In this document: positions 36,762 through 47,500 of the stretch, in pieces
How positions within the stretch are numbered: the first letter of the stretch is position 1
How the letters are laid out: each line of letters opens with the position of its first letter
DNA from: Rahnella sp. AA
GTDB lineage: Bacteria; Pseudomonadota; Gammaproteobacteria; Enterobacterales; Enterobacteriaceae
Assembly (NCBI RefSeq): GCF_002834385.1
Contig: NZ_PITQ01000009.1
Span: 113,249 to 177,248, forward strand
Direction of reading: 5' to 3'
DNA: 64,000 nt
Notes under the pieces: generated by a model
What the model saw: the letters and a program-made list of their open reading frames with translations, nothing else
Told to the model about the DNA's origin: nothing
Database searches by the model: none
Made by a program: the position numbers and the translations under genes

Positions 36762-37034
36762 TCAGGCTTTACACAGCCCCTGCATTAAAGTGCTTTCTGA
36801 GCACTGGCGGCCATTGGACATCGAACACATACCAATGCGGCTGCCATCAAGCTGCGGCGCCATGCGCAATTGTCCGCCGGCCATTGAACAGGCTGCATAT
36901 GCCGGGCTGTCCATATTAATGGTGCGCTGACCAACATTCACGCTGTTGCCTTTCTGTGGGACGTCATCATTGCTGCTGCATGCGGCTAAGACCAGCACAC
37001 CAGCAGCCAGTAACACGCGAAACGCAGTGTTCAT
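36762..37034 (-). CDS. ydbJ: DUF333 lipoprotein YdbJ
   Basis: 90 residues with a lipoprotein signal (LAAC lipobox, Cys19) and a cysteine-containing DUF333 region (DSPAYAACSMAGGQLRM, IGMCSMSNGRQCSE). Function unknown. The hslJ-ydbJ-ydbK order matches E. coli. Confidence 0.92.
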   Translation of the reverse strand: MNTAFRVLLAAGVLVLAACSSNDDVPQKGNSVNVGQRTINMDSPAYAACSMAGGQLRMAPQLDGSRIGMCSMSNGRQCSESTLMQGLCKA

Positions 37035-37339
37035 CTGTCCTGCTCCTGACTATGACGGGGATATTTTTTCGAAACGCCATCATATCCGACGTTTTTCTCC
37101 CGCGTCGAGCACTCCTGCAAAAGAACATCAACTTTTTCCTAAAAAAATCGACTTTTTATTCACTACCCGAAACTTTTTATCGCGTTAATGCGCCTTATTC
37201 ATTCACTCCCCGAATAAAAACCCCTTAACACAATCAGGATAAATCGATTATTCCGCCCTCTGCTAAGCTTTTAACATTCTCGCCGGTGAACCATTTTCCA
37301 CTGGCCGCTTTTTTTTGTGAGCAAAGCAAAAGGTACTCC
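37035..37339. other. ydbJ-nifJ divergent region
   Basis: 305 bases, AT-rich around 37120-37190. No clear FNR site or promoter pair found. AAAGG at 37329-37333 precedes the nifJ ATG by six bases. Confidence 0.45.
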
Positions 37340-40300
37340 ATGATCACTACTGACGGTAATAATGCAGTTGCTTCCGTGGCCTATCGCACCAACGAAGTGA
37401 TTGCCATCTACCCGATCACGCCAAGTTCCACTATGGCCGAAATTGCCGGCGCCTGGTCAGGCGAAGGAAAGAAAAACCTATGGGGCGATGTCCCGACGGT
37501 GATGGAAATGCAGTCCGAGGCCGGTGCGATTTCCACCGTACATGGCGCATTGCAGACCGGTGCCCTTTCGACGTCGTTCACTTCGTCACAAGGTTTGTTA
37601 CTGATGATCCCGGTGCTGTACAAACTGGCCGGTCAGCTGACACCCTTCGTATTGCACGTCGCCGCCCGCACTGTCGCGACGCACGCGTTGTCGATTTTTG
37701 GCGATCATTCCGACGTCATGGCCGTGCGCCAGACCGGTTGCGCCCTGCTCTCTGCCGCCAGCGTGCAGGAAGCACAGGACTTCGCGCTGATTTCGCAGGT
37801 CGCCAGCCTCAACAGCCGCGTACCGTTTATTCATTTCTTTGACGGTTTCCGTACCTCACATGAAATCAATAAAATCGCGCCACTGAGCGACGACACGCTC
37901 CAGCAGATGCTGCCGCAGGCGCAGATTGACGCACACCGCGCCCGCGCCTTGTCACCGGATCATCCGGTGATCCGCGGCACGTCCGCCAATCCGGACACCT
38001 ATTTCCAGTCCCGCGAAGCCACAAACCCCTATTACAACGCCACCTGCCAGCACGTTATCGATGCGATGAATGCGTTCGCCGCCCTCACCGGCCGCGAATA
38101 TAAGCCATTCGAATACGTCGGTGATCCGCAGGCAGAGCGCGTGATCGTGCTGATGGGTTCCGGGATCGGCACCGCCGAAGAAGTGATCGAAACCCTGAAT
38201 GCGCGCGGCGAGAAAGTTGGCGTGCTGAAAGTGCGTTTATACCGTCCGTTCAGCGCTGAACATTTGCTGGCCGTGCTGCCGCAAACCGTGAAAAGCATCG
38301 CGGTGATGGACCGCACCAAAGAACCCGGCGCACTGGCCGAACCGCTGTATCTCGATGTTATGACCGCGCTGGCTGAAGCCTATAACCGTGGCGAGCGCGA
38401 TTCGCTGCCGAAAGTGATCGGTGGCCGTTACGGATTATCGTCAAAAGAATTCGGGCCGGACTGCGTACTGTCGGTGTTCCGCGAACTGGCGCTCAGCAAA
38501 CCGCGTCCGCGCTTCACCGTCGGCATTTATGACGATGTCACCGGCCTTTCGTTGCCGGTGGTTGAAGACGACTTACCGCAGCACGCATCACTGGAAGCCC
38601 TGTTCTACGGGCTGGGCAGCGACGGTTCCGTGTCAGCGACCAAAAACAACATCAAGATCATCGGTAACAGCACGCCGATGTACGCGCAGGGTTATTTCGT
38701 TTACGACTCCAAAAAGGCCGGTGGCCTGACGGTTTCGCATCTGCGCGTCAGTGAAAAGCCGATCAAATCCGCGTATCTGGTCAGCCAGGCGCATTTCGTT
38801 GCCTGCCACCAGTGGCAGTTTATCGATCTGTATCAGATGGCAGAACGTCTGCGCCATGGCGGGATTTTCCTGCTTAACACGCCGTTCAGCGCTGATGAAG
38901 TCTGGGCGCGTTTACCACTGGAAGTGCAGGCGACGCTGATTCAGCGCGAAGCCCGTTTCTACGTGATTAACGCGGCGAAAATTGCCCGCGAGTGCAAACT
39001 CGGTGCGCGTATTAACACCGTTATGCAGATGGCGTTCTTCCACCTGACACAAATCCTGCCGGGCGACGAAGCGCTGAAAGAATTGCAGGGCGCGATTGCC
39101 CGCAGTTACAGCAGCAAAGGCGAGGACGTGGTCACGCGCAACTGGATGGCGCTGGCCGCCACGCTGGAAGAGCTGGTCGCCGTGCCGTTGCAGGCTATTC
39201 CGGAAAATCCGCGCAAACGTCCGCCGATTGTTTCAGATGCCGCACCGGATTTCGTCAAAACCGTTACCGCCACCATGCTGGCCGGGCTTGGCGACGCCCT
39301 GCCGGTTTCTGCGTTCCCGCCGGATGGCACCTGGCCGACCGGCACCACGCAATGGGAAAAACGCAACATTGCCGAAGAAGTGCCGATCTGGAAGCCAGAT
39401 CTGTGTACGCAGTGTAACCACTGCGTCGCCGCCTGCCCGCATTCGGCCATTCGCGCCAAAGTGGTTCAGCCGGATACGCTGGAAAACGCCCCTGCCGCGC
39501 TGCAATCGCTGGACGTAAAATCGCGCGACATGCGCGGCCAGAAATACGTGTTGCAGGTCGCGCCCGAAGACTGCACCGGGTGTAATTTGTGTGTGGAAGT
39601 CTGCCCGGCGAAAGACCGTCAGGATCCGTCCATCAAAGCCATTAACATGGCTGACCGCATCGAGCATCTTGAGGAAGAGCGCGCCAACTATGACTTCTTC
39701 CTCAAGCTGCCGGAAATCGATAAAACGACGCTGGAACGCATTGATATCCGCACCTCGCAGCTGATCACACCGCTGTTTGAGTATTCCGGTGCCTGTTCCG
39801 GTTGTGGCGAAACGCCTTATATCAAACTGCTGACGCAGCTGTACGGCGACCGTTTGCTGATAGCCAACGCCACCGGGTGTTCGTCCATTTACGGCGGTAA
39901 TTTACCGTCAACGCCGTACACCACCAACGCCGATGGCCGCGGTCCGGCGTGGGCAAACTCCCTGTTTGAAGACAACGCCGAGTTCGGGCTGGGCTTCCGT
40001 CTGACGGTCGATCAGCATCGCCGCCGCGTGCTGCGTCTGGTGGAATCGCTGGAGCCGCATATCCCGGCTGAAGTGCTGGGTGGCCTGCGCGATGAGACGT
40101 CCACGCCGGAAGTCAAACGTGAGCATGTGACCGCGCTGCGTAAAATTCTGGCCGGTATTGATACGCCGGACGCGCACCAGCTGGCGACCGACGCGGATTA
40201 TCTGGTGGATAAATCCATCTGGCTGATCGGCGGCGACGGCTGGGCGTATGACATCGGTTTCGGCGGGCTGGATCACGTCCTGAGCCTGACGGAAAACGTC

Positions 40301-40870
40301 AACGTACTGGTGCTCGATACCCAGTGTTATTCCAACACCGGCGGGCAGCAGTCGAAAGCCACACCGCTGGGTGCGGTCACGAAATTCGCCGAACAGGGCA
40401 AACGCAAATCGCGTAAAGATCTGGGTGTGAGCATGATGATGTACGGTCATGTGTATGTAGCGCAAATCTCCCTCGGCGCGCAGCTCAACCAGACGGTGAA
40501 AGCCATTCAGGAAGCCGAAGCCTATCCGGGGCCGTCGCTTGTCATCGCGTACAGCCCGTGCGAAGAACACGGTTACGACCTGGCGCTCAGCCATGATCAG
40601 ATGAAGCAGCTGACCACCACCGGTTTCTGGCCGCTGTACCGGTTTGATCCGCGTCGCGTGGAAGAAGGCAAACCGGCGCTGGCGCTCGATTCAAGGCCGC
40701 CTTCCAGCGGGCTGACCGATACGCTCAATAATGAGCAGCGGTTCAGAAGGCTGAATGCGCAACAACCTGAAGTGGCGGCGCAGTTGTATGCGGCGGCGGA
40801 GAAGGAATTGCAGCAGAAATATGACTTTCTGGCGCTGCTGGCGGGGAAGAAGACCGAGTCTGAGTCCTGA
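37340..40870 (+). CDS. nifJ: Pyruvate:flavodoxin oxidoreductase (YdbK/NifJ)
   Basis: 1176 residues from the ATG at 37340 (an upstream in-frame start at 37286 is rejected on homology and ribosome-site grounds). The single-chain PFOR has all domains: pyrimidine-binding domain (YPITPSSTMAE), domain II, the gamma domain, a two-cluster ferredoxin region (CTQCNHCVAACPHS and CTGCNLCVEVCPAK), the TPP domain (GGDGWAYDIGFGGLDH) and a further cluster cysteine set (CSGCGETPY). It oxidises pyruvate to acetyl-CoA and CO2, reducing flavodoxin or ferredoxin. Synteny says orthologue of E. coli ydbK; the protein is also the NifJ family, and in diazotrophic relatives it could feed nitrogenase, although no nif gene is present here. 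Confidence 0.95.
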   Translation: MITTDGNNAVASVAYRTNEVIAIYPITPSSTMAEIAGAWSGEGKKNLWGDVPTVMEMQSEAGAISTVHGALQTGALSTSFTSSQGLLLMIPVLYKLAGQLTPFVLHVAARTVATHALSIFGDHSDVMAVRQTGCALLSAASVQEAQDFALISQVASLNSRVPFIHFFDGFRTSHEINKIAPLSDDTLQQMLPQAQIDAHRARALSPDHPVIRGTSANPDTYFQSREATNPYYNATCQHVIDAMNAFAALTGREYKPFEYVGDPQAERVIVLMGSGIGTAEEVIETLNARGEKVGVLKVRLYRPFSAEHLLAVLPQTVKSIAVMDRTKEPGALAEPLYLDVMTALAEAYNRGERDSLPKVIGGRYGLSSKEFGPDCVLSVFRELALSKPRPRFTVGIYDDVTGLSLPVVEDDLPQHASLEALFYGLGSDGSVSATKNNIKIIGNSTPMYAQGYFVYDSKKAGGLTVSHLRVSEKPIKSAYLVSQAHFVACHQWQFIDLYQMAERLRHGGIFLLNTPFSADEVWARLPLEVQATLIQREARFYVINAAKIARECKLGARINTVMQMAFFHLTQILPGDEALKELQGAIARSYSSKGEDVVTRNWMALAATLEELVAVPLQAIPENPRKRPPIVSDAAPDFVKTVTATMLAGLGDALPVSAFPPDGTWPTGTTQWEKRNIAEEVPIWKPDLCTQCNHCVAACPHSAIRAKVVQPDTLENAPAALQSLDVKSRDMRGQKYVLQVAPEDCTGCNLCVEVCPAKDRQDPSIKAINMADRIEHLEEERANYDFFLKLPEIDKTTLERIDIRTSQLITPLFEYSGACSGCGETPYIKLLTQLYGDRLLIANATGCSSIYGGNLPSTPYTTNADGRGPAWANSLFEDNAEFGLGFRLTVDQHRRRVLRLVESLEPHIPAEVLGGLRDETSTPEVKREHVTALRKILAGIDTPDAHQLATDADYLVDKSIWLIGGDGWAYDIGFGGLDHVLSLTENVNVLVLDTQCYSNTGGQQSKATPLGAVTKFAEQGKRKSRKDLGVSMMMYGHVYVAQISLGAQLNQTVKAIQEAEAYPGPSLVIAYSPCEEHGYDLALSHDQMKQLTTTGFWPLYRFDPRRVEEGKPALALDSRPPSSGLTDTLNNEQRFRRLNAQQPEVAAQLYAAAEKELQQKYDFLALLAGKKTESES

Positions 40871-40895
40871 CCGCTAAGTGTTAACGTGAAATGAA

Positions 40896-40930
40896 ATCAG
40901 GGGCGGAGGCAAATGCGCTTCCCCCCTGAT
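40896..40930. terminator. Putative terminator between nifJ and the nas operon
   Basis: ATCAGGGG (40896-40903) pairs with CCCCTGAT (40923-40930) across a 19-base loop, between convergent stops (40870 and 40933). No long T-run. Confidence 0.55.
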
Positions 40931-40932
40931 AA

Positions 40933-41832
40933 TCAGCCCTGCACCATCGTCGTTTGTTGAAACGACAAGTCCGCAATATCTGCAAATCCGTTCACCCGGT
41001 TCTCACTTAATCCGTAAACCTGTGGCGCGGACTTTGCCCGGTACATTCCCACCACATCGCCGACAATCAGCAACGCCGGTGTTTCCACCTGATTCTCTGT
41101 AATGATCTGCCCGAGTGAATCCAGCGTACCGGTGATCACCCGTTGTTCCGGTTGTGTTCCGCGCTCAATGACGGCAACCGGTGTCAGTGCGGGCAATCCG
41201 TGGGTCATCAGTTTCTGACTGATGTTGTCACTGTTCGCAATCCCCATGTAAAACACCAGTGTCTGATTTGCCATCGCCAGCGCTGACCAGTCGAAATCCG
41301 GATCACCCTGTGCGCCATGCCCGGTCACAAATCGTACCGACTGCGCCAGACTGCGGTGCGTCAGCGGGATCCCGCACGCTGCCGCACAGCCCATCGCGGC
41401 GGTAATGCCGGGCACAATATGGCACGGCACGCCATTTTGCTGACAAAACGCCATCTCTTCACCGCCACGGCCAAAGACAAAGGGATCGCCGCCTTTCAGA
41501 CGCACCACCCGGTGACCGGCACGCGCCAGATCCACAAGTAACAGATTAATTTCATCCTGCCCGAGTGTGTGATTACGTGTTGATTTACCCACGTCGATAC
41601 GCAATGCGTCTTCCGGGATCAGCGCCATTACCGGCGCGGAGACCAGCCTGTCGAAAACCACGACATCGGCCTGCTGTATCACCCGCAAGGCTTTCAGTGT
41701 CAGCAGTTCGACATCTCCCGGCCCGGCACCGGTCAGCCAGACTTCACCGCGAGAAACCGGATCACGCCTGTTCGCCGTCGCCAGAAGCCGGGCGATTTGC
41801 TGTTCCTGTAATGAGGTTTCCAGAATGTTCAT
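40933..41832 (-). CDS. cobA: Uroporphyrinogen-III C-methyltransferase
   Basis: 299 residues, SUMT domain only (no CysG dehydrogenase/ferrochelatase part). Motifs: VWLTGAGPGDVELLTLKA, VVFDRLVS, VVRLKGGDPFVFGRGGEE and VPGITAAMGCAAACGIPLTHR. It makes precorrin-2 from uroporphyrinogen III with SAM. The start overlaps nasA by 4 bases, so it is the last gene of the nas operon and would boost supply of siroheme for the nitrite reductase. The 20-30 residue N-terminal extension before the SUMT domain is unremarkable. Confidence 0.93.
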   Translation of the reverse strand: MNILETSLQEQQIARLLATANRRDPVSRGEVWLTGAGPGDVELLTLKALRVIQQADVVVFDRLVSAPVMALIPEDALRIDVGKSTRNHTLGQDEINLLLVDLARAGHRVVRLKGGDPFVFGRGGEEMAFCQQNGVPCHIVPGITAAMGCAAACGIPLTHRSLAQSVRFVTGHGAQGDPDFDWSALAMANQTLVFYMGIANSDNISQKLMTHGLPALTPVAVIERGTQPEQRVITGTLDSLGQIITENQVETPALLIVGDVVGMYRAKSAPQVYGLSENRVNGFADIADLSFQQTTMVQG

Positions 41833-44501
41833 TCGCTGTCTCCCGCCGGCAGCATGGCGAGCTGGCCGGCAATAATTTTTTTAAGTTCAGGGATGCATGA
41901 GCCACATTGCGTGCCGCATTTAAGCGCCGCGCCGAGCTGCTGAACCGTGTGGCAACCGCGCCGGACAGCGTCAGTCACCGGGATTTCACCCACGGAAAAA
42001 CAGCTGCAAATGATGGCACCTGTCGGAGCCTTATCACCGCCTGCGCGACCGGCCAGCAACGCCAGACGGGCCTGCGCACTCTCCGGAGGTCGGGCAAAGG
42101 CCGCGATAACAGCCTGCCGGTCCGGTGAAGGCGGTCTGCGGCTTGCGTAGAAAGCCAGTTGTAATTGTCCGCCGGACCACGCCAGCAGATTAAATCCGTC
42201 CTCACCCAGCTGTGCGGTCTGGCATATCCGGAGGTCTGTGCCGGTCTGTTCATCCAGCCAGACGCGCCAGTCTTCAGGTTGTGAGGTGTCGGCCAGCGTG
42301 TAGTGCGTGATCCCCGCCTGAGTGATGCGGCTCCAGTACGCCGTGGACGGTGGCGCAACGCCCTCGCCGCGAATAAATAACTCGGCCTGCCACGCCGCTT
42401 TCCATCGCCGCAGACTGACCGGCATGTGCTTACTTTCAGGTTGCCCCGACAGCGGATCGGTATGCGCCTCAATCAGTGCATCCACCCGCGCCTGCTGACT
42501 GAATTGCGTATTCCAGTGCATAGGGACAAACACGCTGCCGCGCCGTTGCAGGCTGTCCGGCTGCGCCCGCAGTAAAAGCCAGCCATGCGATGATGCGACG
42601 CGCACCAGATCGCCCTGCTGAATTTGCGGGGCATCGTCGGGATGAAACTGACAAAACGGCTCGCTGATGTGTTGCATCAGGCGCGGCGATTTGCCGGTTC
42701 GCGTCATGGTATGCCACTGATCGCGTATACGGCCGGTATTCATCACCAGCGGATACGCCGCCGTCGGCTGGCTGGCCGGTAACACGGGTGTGATCGCGAT
42801 CAGCTGCGCTTTCCCGTCCAGATGAAAGAACCGCTTGTCAGCGAACAGACGTGCGGTGCCCTGCGGATTTTGCACATTGACCGGCCACTGTACCGGTCGC
42901 AATTCGTCCCACTGCTGATCGGAAAGGTGCGCCAGCGCGCTGATATCAAAGGCCCGTGACCCGTGATTCTCAAAACCGGAAAGCGCCGCATGTTCGCGGA
43001 AAATTTCTGCGGGATGCGTCCACGCAAACGCCGCGCCAAATCCTAACCGCTGCGCGACCTGACTGAGGATCCACCAGTCCGGTCTGGCTTCCCCGGCCGC
43101 AGGCAGAAAGCCCCGCTGACGTGAAATGCGGCGTTCTGAATTTGTCACCGTGCCATTTTTTTCACCCCATCCCAGCGCGGGCAGGCAAATATGTGCGGCG
43201 CGGGTGGTGTCCGTATCGCGCATAATGTCGGAGACAATCACCAGCGGACAACGCGCAAGCCCCGCCCGCACGCGGTCTGCATCCGGCAGCGACACCAGCG
43301 GATTGGTGCCCATAATCCACACGGCTTTGATGCGTCCTTCTCCGATAGCGCGAAATAATTCTACGGCGTTCAGCCCGGCGGAATGAGTGACGTTGTCACT
43401 CTTCCAGAAGCGGCCGACGCGGTCAATATCGGCGGGCGTAAAGCCCATATGCGACGCAAGCTGATTCGCCAGCCCGCCCACTTCGCGGCCACCCATCGCA
43501 TTGGGCTGACCGGTAATTGAAAAAGGCCCGCATCCTTCCCTGGCGATTTTGCCGGTCGCCAGATGTAAGTTGATAATGGCGTTACATTTATCCACGCCCG
43601 AACTGGACTGGTTGATGCCCATCGAATAGACCGTCACCAGCCGGTCACTGTTTTCAATCAGGTGGTAAAAGGTCAGCAACTGCGCCACGGTCAGCTCGCA
43701 AAATTCCGCGGTTTTCGCCGCCGTCCAGTCCCGGGCGGCCAGTAAGGTGTCTTCCGCGCCCTGCGTATGATCGCGCAGGAAGTCGGTATCCAGTTTGCCG
43801 GTCTGCGCCATCGCATTCAGCGCACCGCAAAACAGCGCAGCATCACTCCCCGGACGCAAGGCAAGGTGCAAATCCGCCAGATCGCAGGTGGCCGTCTGGC
43901 GCGGGTCAATCACAACGATGCGCATCTCCGGCCGCTCTTTTTTGGCCTGCACCAGCCGCTGATAAACCACAGGATGTGCCCAGGCGGTATTTGAACCGGT
44001 CAGGATCACACAATCGGCCTGTTCCAGATCCTGATAACTGCACGGCACGGCATCCGCGCCGAATGCGCGTTTGTACCCGGCAACCGCCGACGCCATACAC
44101 AAGCGCGAATTGGTATCCATATTTCCGGCACCGATAAATCCTTTCATCAGTTTATTGGCGACGTAATAATCCTCCGTCAGTAGCTGACCGGAGCCGTAAA
44201 ACGCCACCGCCTGCGGACCATGTTCGTGGATCACCTTCTGCAATCCGGTGGCTACCGCGTCCAGCGCCTCAGACCAGCTCACCCGCTGACCGTTAATTTC
44301 AGGGTGAAGTAAACGCCCCTGCAATCCGAGCGTTTCCCCCAGCGCACTGCCTTTCACGCACAGCCGCCCGTGGTTTGCCGGGTGAACCGGGTCACCGCTG
44401 GCGGCAAAACCTTCAGCCAGTGGTTGCATTCTGACGCCACACCCGACGCCGCAATAGGCGCAGGTTGTCAGCGTGGTTTCTGATGCAGAGGGTTTATTCA
44501 T
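41829..44501 (-). CDS. nasA: Assimilatory nitrate reductase catalytic subunit NasA
   Basis: 890-residue molybdopterin oxidoreductase. The N-terminal [4Fe-4S] motif begins CAYCGVGCG, with the last ligand in RLCVKGSALG. Mo-bis-MGD domains follow (DTNSRLCMASAV, MGTNPLVSLPDADR, MNTGRIRDQWHTMTRTGKS). A C-terminal BFD-like [2Fe-2S] domain is visible (CSCFSVGE, then CGTQCGSC). Cytosolic, reduces nitrate to nitrite for assimilation, with electrons from the NasC-type flavoprotein domain of the upstream gene. It overlaps that gene and cobA by 4 bases each. Confidence 0.95.
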   Translation of the reverse strand: MNKPSASETTLTTCAYCGVGCGVRMQPLAEGFAASGDPVHPANHGRLCVKGSALGETLGLQGRLLHPEINGQRVSWSEALDAVATGLQKVIHEHGPQAVAFYGSGQLLTEDYYVANKLMKGFIGAGNMDTNSRLCMASAVAGYKRAFGADAVPCSYQDLEQADCVILTGSNTAWAHPVVYQRLVQAKKERPEMRIVVIDPRQTATCDLADLHLALRPGSDAALFCGALNAMAQTGKLDTDFLRDHTQGAEDTLLAARDWTAAKTAEFCELTVAQLLTFYHLIENSDRLVTVYSMGINQSSSGVDKCNAIINLHLATGKIAREGCGPFSITGQPNAMGGREVGGLANQLASHMGFTPADIDRVGRFWKSDNVTHSAGLNAVELFRAIGEGRIKAVWIMGTNPLVSLPDADRVRAGLARCPLVIVSDIMRDTDTTRAAHICLPALGWGEKNGTVTNSERRISRQRGFLPAAGEARPDWWILSQVAQRLGFGAAFAWTHPAEIFREHAALSGFENHGSRAFDISALAHLSDQQWDELRPVQWPVNVQNPQGTARLFADKRFFHLDGKAQLIAITPVLPASQPTAAYPLVMNTGRIRDQWHTMTRTGKSPRLMQHISEPFCQFHPDDAPQIQQGDLVRVASSHGWLLLRAQPDSLQRRGSVFVPMHWNTQFSQQARVDALIEAHTDPLSGQPESKHMPVSLRRWKAAWQAELFIRGEGVAPPSTAYWSRITQAGITHYTLADTSQPEDWRVWLDEQTGTDLRICQTAQLGEDGFNLLAWSGGQLQLAFYASRRPPSPDRQAVIAAFARPPESAQARLALLAGRAGGDKAPTGAIICSCFSVGEIPVTDAVRRGCHTVQQLGAALKCGTQCGSCIPELKKIIAGQLAMLPAGDSE

Positions 44502-47500
44502 AAGCTGACCGTGGCGATAATTTCAGCGGAGACAGATTCTGCGACAGACGGCACTTCCTGCACCCAGACGCGGCCTTCTTCTATTTTCACCGGCCAGACA
44601 CTCAGCACATTCTGCGCGTCGTCAACGCTGCGACCGTCCTGCAAACGAAAACGCTGTTTATACAGCGGGGAAATCACCACCGGTTCCCCTTTCACATCCC
44701 CCACCAGCCCTCTCGCCAGCACGTTTGCGTCACTGTCCGGTTCATGATTACTCAGCGCAAACACCTGTTGCGGGTGGTCCGGCAGATGAAACAGCGCAAT
44801 CTGCCGGTTTGCCAGCCTCGCCGCCATACCGGCATTCACCGGGATGGCGCTCAGATCGCACAACTCGACCCATCCGTGTACCGCCATCTGCGGCTGATTC
44901 ACCGTGACGGCAGGCATCCGGGCACGTTCCTGTGGCGTGGCCGGGCGGATCTGCTGGCGTTCCGTGACCATGACTACCGCTTCATCCGGTTCCTGGCTGT
45001 TGACGAAAGGCCGGAACAGCGCCAGACGGTCAGGGCTGGCCAGCGTCGTTTGCCATTCGCACTGATAGGTGCCGACCACGGCATCCATTTCATTTTCCAG
45101 TTCGGCGGCGATATCCAGGCTGTCGTCGATCACCACCTGCCGCAGATAATCCATGCCACCTTCGAGATTATCCATCCAGGTACTGGTTCGTTGCAGGCGA
45201 TCAGCCGTCCGGACGTAAAACATCAGAAAACGGTCGACCGTGCGGATCAGGTCTTCCGTGCTCATGTCCTGCGCCAGCAGGTCGGCATGACGCGGTTTCA
45301 TGCCGCCGTTGCCGCACACATAGAGGTTCCACCCCTTTTCAGTCGCAATCACGCCGACGTCTTTGCTTTGCGCCTCCGCACATTCGCGGGTGCAACCGGA
45401 AACGGCCATTTTGATTTTATGCGGTGAGCGCAAGCCCTTGTAGCGGTTCTCCAGCCTGAGCGCCAGCGACGTGGAATCCTGTACGCCGTAACGGCACCAG
45501 TTAGAACCGACGCAGGATTTCACGGTGCGCAGCGATTTGCCGTAGGCGTGACCCGTTTCGAAACCCGCATCCACCAGTTGTTGCCAGATTTCCGGTAACT
45601 GTTCGAGGCGCGCGCCAAACAAATCGACACGCTGGCCGCCGGTGATCTTGGTGTAAAGGTTATAGCGTCTGGCGACCAGACCGATGGCGATCAGCCCGTC
45701 CGGCGTAATTTCTCCGGCCGGAATACGCGGAACGATGGAATAGGTGCCGTCTTTCTGGATATTGGCAAAGTAGCGGTCATTCGTATCCTGTAACGGCAAA
45801 TGCTGGGGTTTAAGCACGTAATCATTCCAGCATGACGCCAGAATGGAACCGGCCAGCGGTTTGCAGATTTCGCACCCTGTTCCCTGACCGTGTTTATGGA
45901 TAAGTTCTTCGAAGGTGCGGATATTGCCCAGACGGACTAAGTGATAAATTTCCTGACGTGAATAGGCAAAGTGCTCGCAAACGTCTTTTTTTACTTCGAC
46001 GCCCATTTCTGTCAGCGCATATTCCATCACCTGTTTGGTCAGTGCGGCACAGCCTCCGCAGCCGGTCGCTGCTTTTGTGCAGGATTTTATCGCGGCCATA
46101 TCGCCGCAGCCGCCTTTCACCGCCTCGCAGATATCGCCTTTACTGACGTTGTGGCAGGAGCAAATTTGCGCGCCATCCGGCAGTGCCGCAACGCCCAGAC
46201 TTTGCGGCGCTGCGCCCGCGCTGGCAGGCAATATCAGTCCTTCAGGACGTGCGGGCAGTGGCATATCGTTGAGCATCATTTGTAACAGCGTGCTGTATTC
46301 AGTGCTGTCGCCCACCAGCACCGCGCCGAGCAGACGCTTGCCATCGCCGGAGACCACGATTTTCTTGTAGATGTCCGCCGGGCCGTCGACCCAGCTGTAA
46401 CTCTGGCTGCCCGCCGTGCGTCCGTGCGCGTCGCCGACCGAGGCCACTTCAACGCCCAGCAATTTCAGTTTGGTGCTCATGTCCGCACCTTTAAACGCCA
46501 CGTCACTGCCGCACAGCGTATCCGCCAGCGTTCGCGCCATCTGATAGCCCGGCGCAACCAGCCCGAAAATCTGACCATTCCACAGTGCGCATTCGCCGAT
46601 GGCAAAAATGGCGGGATCGGATGTCCGGCACTGATCGTTAATCACGATGCCACCGCGCGGCCCCACCTCCAGCCCGCACTCTTTCGCCAGCTGATCGCGC
46701 GGACGGATACCGGCCGAGAACAACACCAGGTCGGTATCCAGATGGCTGCCGTCAGCGAACTCCATGCGGTAGCCGCCCGTCTCACCGGCGACAATCGCGC
46801 GGGTTTCTTTACCGGTATGGACCTGTACGCCCAGCGCTTCGATTTTACGGCGCAACATCCCTGCGCCGCCTTCATCAAGCTGAACACCCATCAGCCGTGG
46901 CGCGAACTCCACGACGTGGGTTTGCAGTCCGAGATGTTTCAGCGCATTGGCGGCTTCCAGCCCCAGTAAACCACCACCAACCACCACGCCGGTCTTCCCG
47001 TTTGCCGCGCAGGCCTGAATCGCCGCCAGATCATCGAGCGTGCGGTACACCAGACACCCCGGCGCATCGTTGCCCGGTATCGGCGGCACAAACGGATAAG
47101 AGCCGGTCGCCAGCACCAGTACGTCATACGCGGTCTGTCGCCCCTGATGGTCAACCACAAAACGGTGTTGGGTATCGACATGTTCGATGCCGTGCGCGAG
47201 GCGTAATTCAATACCGGTGGATTCAAAAAAGCCGTCTTCCACCATCGACAGCGAGGCAGCACTGCGCCCGGAGAAAAATTCCGAAAGATGAACGCGGTCA
47301 TAGGCCGGTGATTTTTCTTCAGCAAACACAATGATCTGGTATTGCAAATGCAGTTCGCGCGCCACCAGTTGTTGCAGGAAATGGTGGCCGACCATGCCGT
47401 GTCCGGCCATGACTAATACGGGTTTAGACATCACATTGCTCCTCGCTATCTCCGGGGATAACGGATCAGTTAACGGTTTTATTTTCATCGCAGGCGGTTC

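Noticed and set aside
37340..40870. Evidence for a nitrogen-fixation island because of nifJ
   Set aside because: Gene order hslJ-ydbJ-nifJ equals the E. coli ydbK locus and no other nif gene is present, so it is the housekeeping orthologue.
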